Source: Pseudobacteriovorax antillogorgiicola
GTDB lineage: Bacteria; Bdellovibrionota_B; Oligoflexia; Oligoflexales; Oligoflexaceae
Direction of reading: 5' to 3'
NCBI RefSeq assembly: GCF_900177345.1
Contig: NZ_FWZT01000019.1
Coordinates: 1-64,000, forward strand
Length of the DNA stretch: 64,000 nt
A program made the position numbers and the translations under genes. This document shows positions 62,283-64,000 of the stretch, in pieces; the first letter of the stretch is position 1; every line of letters begins with the position of its first letter. The notes below the pieces were generated by a model. That model had not been told where the DNA came from, made no database searches, and saw only the letters and a list, made by a program, of their open reading frames with translations.

Positions 62283-64000
62283 ATGAACTTATTGCAAAAG
62301 TATGTTTTTGTAGCCCTATTGATGTCAGTACTTTCCGAAAGTCTTACTGCTCAAAATAATTCAGATGACTTATCCCTCCCGGATGATCAATTCGGAGCGC
62401 CTCTTTACAACTTGGCAATTCGCAATATCAACTCTTTTTCAGAACTTTGGTATTTTAGTTCCCTAGACGGAATCGAACCGTTGAGTGTTCGTGAAGGGGC
62501 AAGCATAGCTTCTGGTGTGAGGCTTGAATACACTGAATCTGGTGTTACAAGGTGTGTGGTTCCATGGGGGGGAGATACCCTACAGCTCGGCTATGTTGAA
62601 AACTCCGAGCTAGCTACTTCTAGCGAGGTCTATGAAAACGCTCGGATGATCTCGGCACGTCAGTGTATTGAAACATTTTCTACCTATCAAAACCCAGTGA
62701 CCCAGGTTTGTATCGACTCAGACCTAGAACTAGTACTGGGGCCGGATGGAGTAGAAGGACATTGTCAATACTCTGAGCCCGCACCGTTGGATTGTGGAAA
62801 CGTGGCTCATGGTGAGTCTGAAATACGGACAAGGTTCGCACTGGGTACAGTTCCCTTTGGAAATACTTGTCAGTCCCAAGAGCAAACTTCAACTTGCAAC
62901 AACGGAGTTATGTCTCCCTGGAGCGGCTCATACATCCATACCACTTGTGTGGTCGAACCTAGCCCTGAACCTTCGGATTGTGGAAACGTGAGCCATGGTG
63001 AAGTAACAAGGCGCGTTCGGTTTCTAGAAGATCAAGTTGAATTTGGAGGTTCATGTCTTTCTGAGGAGCAAACCTCAACTTGCGACAATGGAGTCATGTC
63101 TCCTTGGTCTGGAAGATTTAGCCATGAAAGCTGTGTTGTCTTAGCCGAGCCAACGCTTGCCGACTGTGGGGATCTAAAGCACGGCGAGAGCCAGTCTAGA
63201 ATACGGTTTTTGTCGGCTACTGTGGAGCAAGGTGAGTCTTGCACTTTGCAAACTCAAACATCAACTTGCAACGATGGTCAGATGTCTGATTGGAGTGGTA
63301 GCTACACTTTTGAAGAGTGCAACATTATTCCAAATGATGATACTGAACTCGATATATCTTTAGCAGAAGATGAGAACTCTGAACCATTGTATAACCTCGC
63401 CTTTAAGGACATGTTATACCCCAATAGCACGAAATGGTATTTTGCATCTCTCAATGGTAGCGACCCGCTCTCTGTGCGGGATGCAAAAAACTTGGGAGCC
63501 GAGATAAGCCTAGAGTACAGGGAAGATGGATCGACTCTATGTACTGCTGTGTTCGGAAACGACTATCTTCAACTAGCTTATGCTCGCAATGACGAAGTCA
63601 TTAATTTCGATCAGTCTTACTCATCAGCATCTGCATTTACAGCTGAACAATGCCTTGCAACGTTTTCTACAACTAGTAGCACGGTACATCAGAAGTGTTT
63701 AGTAAATGGCCAAAACTTGGTGTTAGATAACGATGGTGTAACTGGCCACTGCATCGTGCCGATTGAAACAGAAAAAAATTGCGGTGATCTTGCTCATGGT
63801 GAAGAAACATCTCGCATACGCTATTTGAGTGCTACAGTATTACCAGGTGAAAGCTGTGCATCAGAAGAGCAGTTTGCAACTTGCAATAACGGAAGCTTGG
63901 ATTTCGATGGGACATTTTCATTTTCATCTTGTGATGTAAGTCAAGACGTTAACTCAGCTGTGACAATTGACTACACAGGCACTTACTACGCTGTAACGAT
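62283..64000 (+). CDS. Secreted modular repeat protein (cut by window end)
   Basis: Open for 572 codons from ATG 62283 to the window edge. Signal peptide MNLLQKYVFVALLMSVLSESLTA (23 residues shown as its leader in two parts: MNLLQKYVFVALLMS, VLSESLTA). Two kinds of module. Type A (about 125 residues; at 40-165 and again at about 372-500): PLYNLA, a W-[YF]-F-x-SL core, PLSVR, QC-x3-TFST, VLGPDGVEGHC. Type B (about 55 residues; three copies after the first A, one after the second): DCGN-V-x-HGE, RFL, GxSC, TSTCNNG, MSPWSG. All have conserved Cys and look disulfide-bonded. Type B resembles known HG/CNNG surface repeats. Likely surface-exposed; function unknown. Confidence 0.82.
   Translation, partial: MNLLQKYVFVALLMSVLSESLTAQNNSDDLSLPDDQFGAPLYNLAIRNINSFSELWYFSSLDGIEPLSVREGASIASGVRLEYTESGVTRCVVPWGGDTLQLGYVENSELATSSEVYENARMISARQCIETFSTYQNPVTQVCIDSDLELVLGPDGVEGHCQYSEPAPLDCGNVAHGESEIRTRFALGTVPFGNTCQSQEQTSTCNNGVMSPWSGSYIHTTCVVEPSPEPSDCGNVSHGEVTRRVRFLEDQVEFGGSCLSEEQTSTCDNGVMSPWSGRFSHESCVVLAEPTLADCGDLKHGESQSRIRFLSATVEQGESCTLQTQTSTCNDGQMSDWSGSYTFEECNIIPNDDTELDISLAEDENSEPLYNLAFKDMLYPNSTKWYFASLNGSDPLSVRDAKNLGAEISLEYREDGSTLCTAVFGNDYLQLAYARNDEVINFDQSYSSASAFTAEQCLATFSTTSSTVHQKCLVNGQNLVLDNDGVTGHCIVPIETEKNCGDLAHGEETSRIRYLSATVLPGESCASEEQFATCNNGSLDFDGTFSFSSCDVSQDVNSAVTIDYTGTYYAVT

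Overview
The window reads as chromosomal DNA of a Gram-negative, lipoprotein-rich bacterium, most likely of the Bdellovibrionota/Oligoflexia type. This is inference from gene content: many small lipobox proteins, two 7TMR-DISM sensor proteins, a paired DUF1592/DUF1552 system with cytochrome c motifs, TolC/RND export, pseudopilins and a delta-class carbonic anhydrase. No rRNA, tRNA, CRISPR array or replication origin was seen.

Layout. 1-9.4 kb is an accessory-looking stretch. It holds the tail of an IS3-type transposase, several unknown lipoproteins, a pdxJ/PLP-enzyme/cupin group, and two families of intergenic repeats. R1 (about 180-320 bp, four copies, all in one orientation) has hairpins with compensating changes between copies; R2 (about 60 bp, four copies) is shorter. 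9.4-18.4 kb encodes secreted and envelope enzymes: a trypsin-like lipoprotein, a beta-barrel gene with an in-frame TGA in its signal peptide, an amidohydrolase lipoprotein, PpiC, an alpha/beta hydrolase, HemF and a lipoprotein with Cys-Pro-Gly-Asp repeats. 19.1-29 kb carries a 1552-residue lipoprotein that joins an endonuclease/exonuclease/phosphatase domain to two phospholipase D-like modules, followed by an RND pump and its TolC-like channel without an adaptor gene.

29.1-36.6 kb is a signalling locus. Leftward: CheY, two CheX-like proteins and a receiver-TPR protein. Rightward: a 7TMR-DISM kinase with a CheA-like HPt and ATPase, a PAS-SpoIIE/PP2C phosphatase and a third CheX-like protein. 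A second DISM protein (HisKA-HATPase-receiver-PP2C in one chain) lies at 42-45.2 kb. Between them are a delta carbonic anhydrase, an amino-acid ABC transporter, a YaiI-type protein and the remains of a glycosidase gene. 45.8-49.7 kb is the cytochrome c/DUF1592/DUF1552 operon, followed by a sodium:alanine symporter, a GST, an acidic lipoprotein and a DUF427-cyclase fusion. 54.8-57.9 kb has a Hint-domain protein divergent from two pseudopilin genes. 57.9-62 kb is a cluster with GNAT, JmjC/cupin-like, ATP-grasp and fatty acid hydroxylase genes, perhaps making a modified metabolite or lipid. The window ends inside a secreted protein built from two kinds of repeated modules.

The observations most worth following are the R1 elements, the multi-CheX signalling locus, the nuclease/PLD lipoprotein, the Hint-pseudopilin pair and the ATP-grasp/JmjC cluster.
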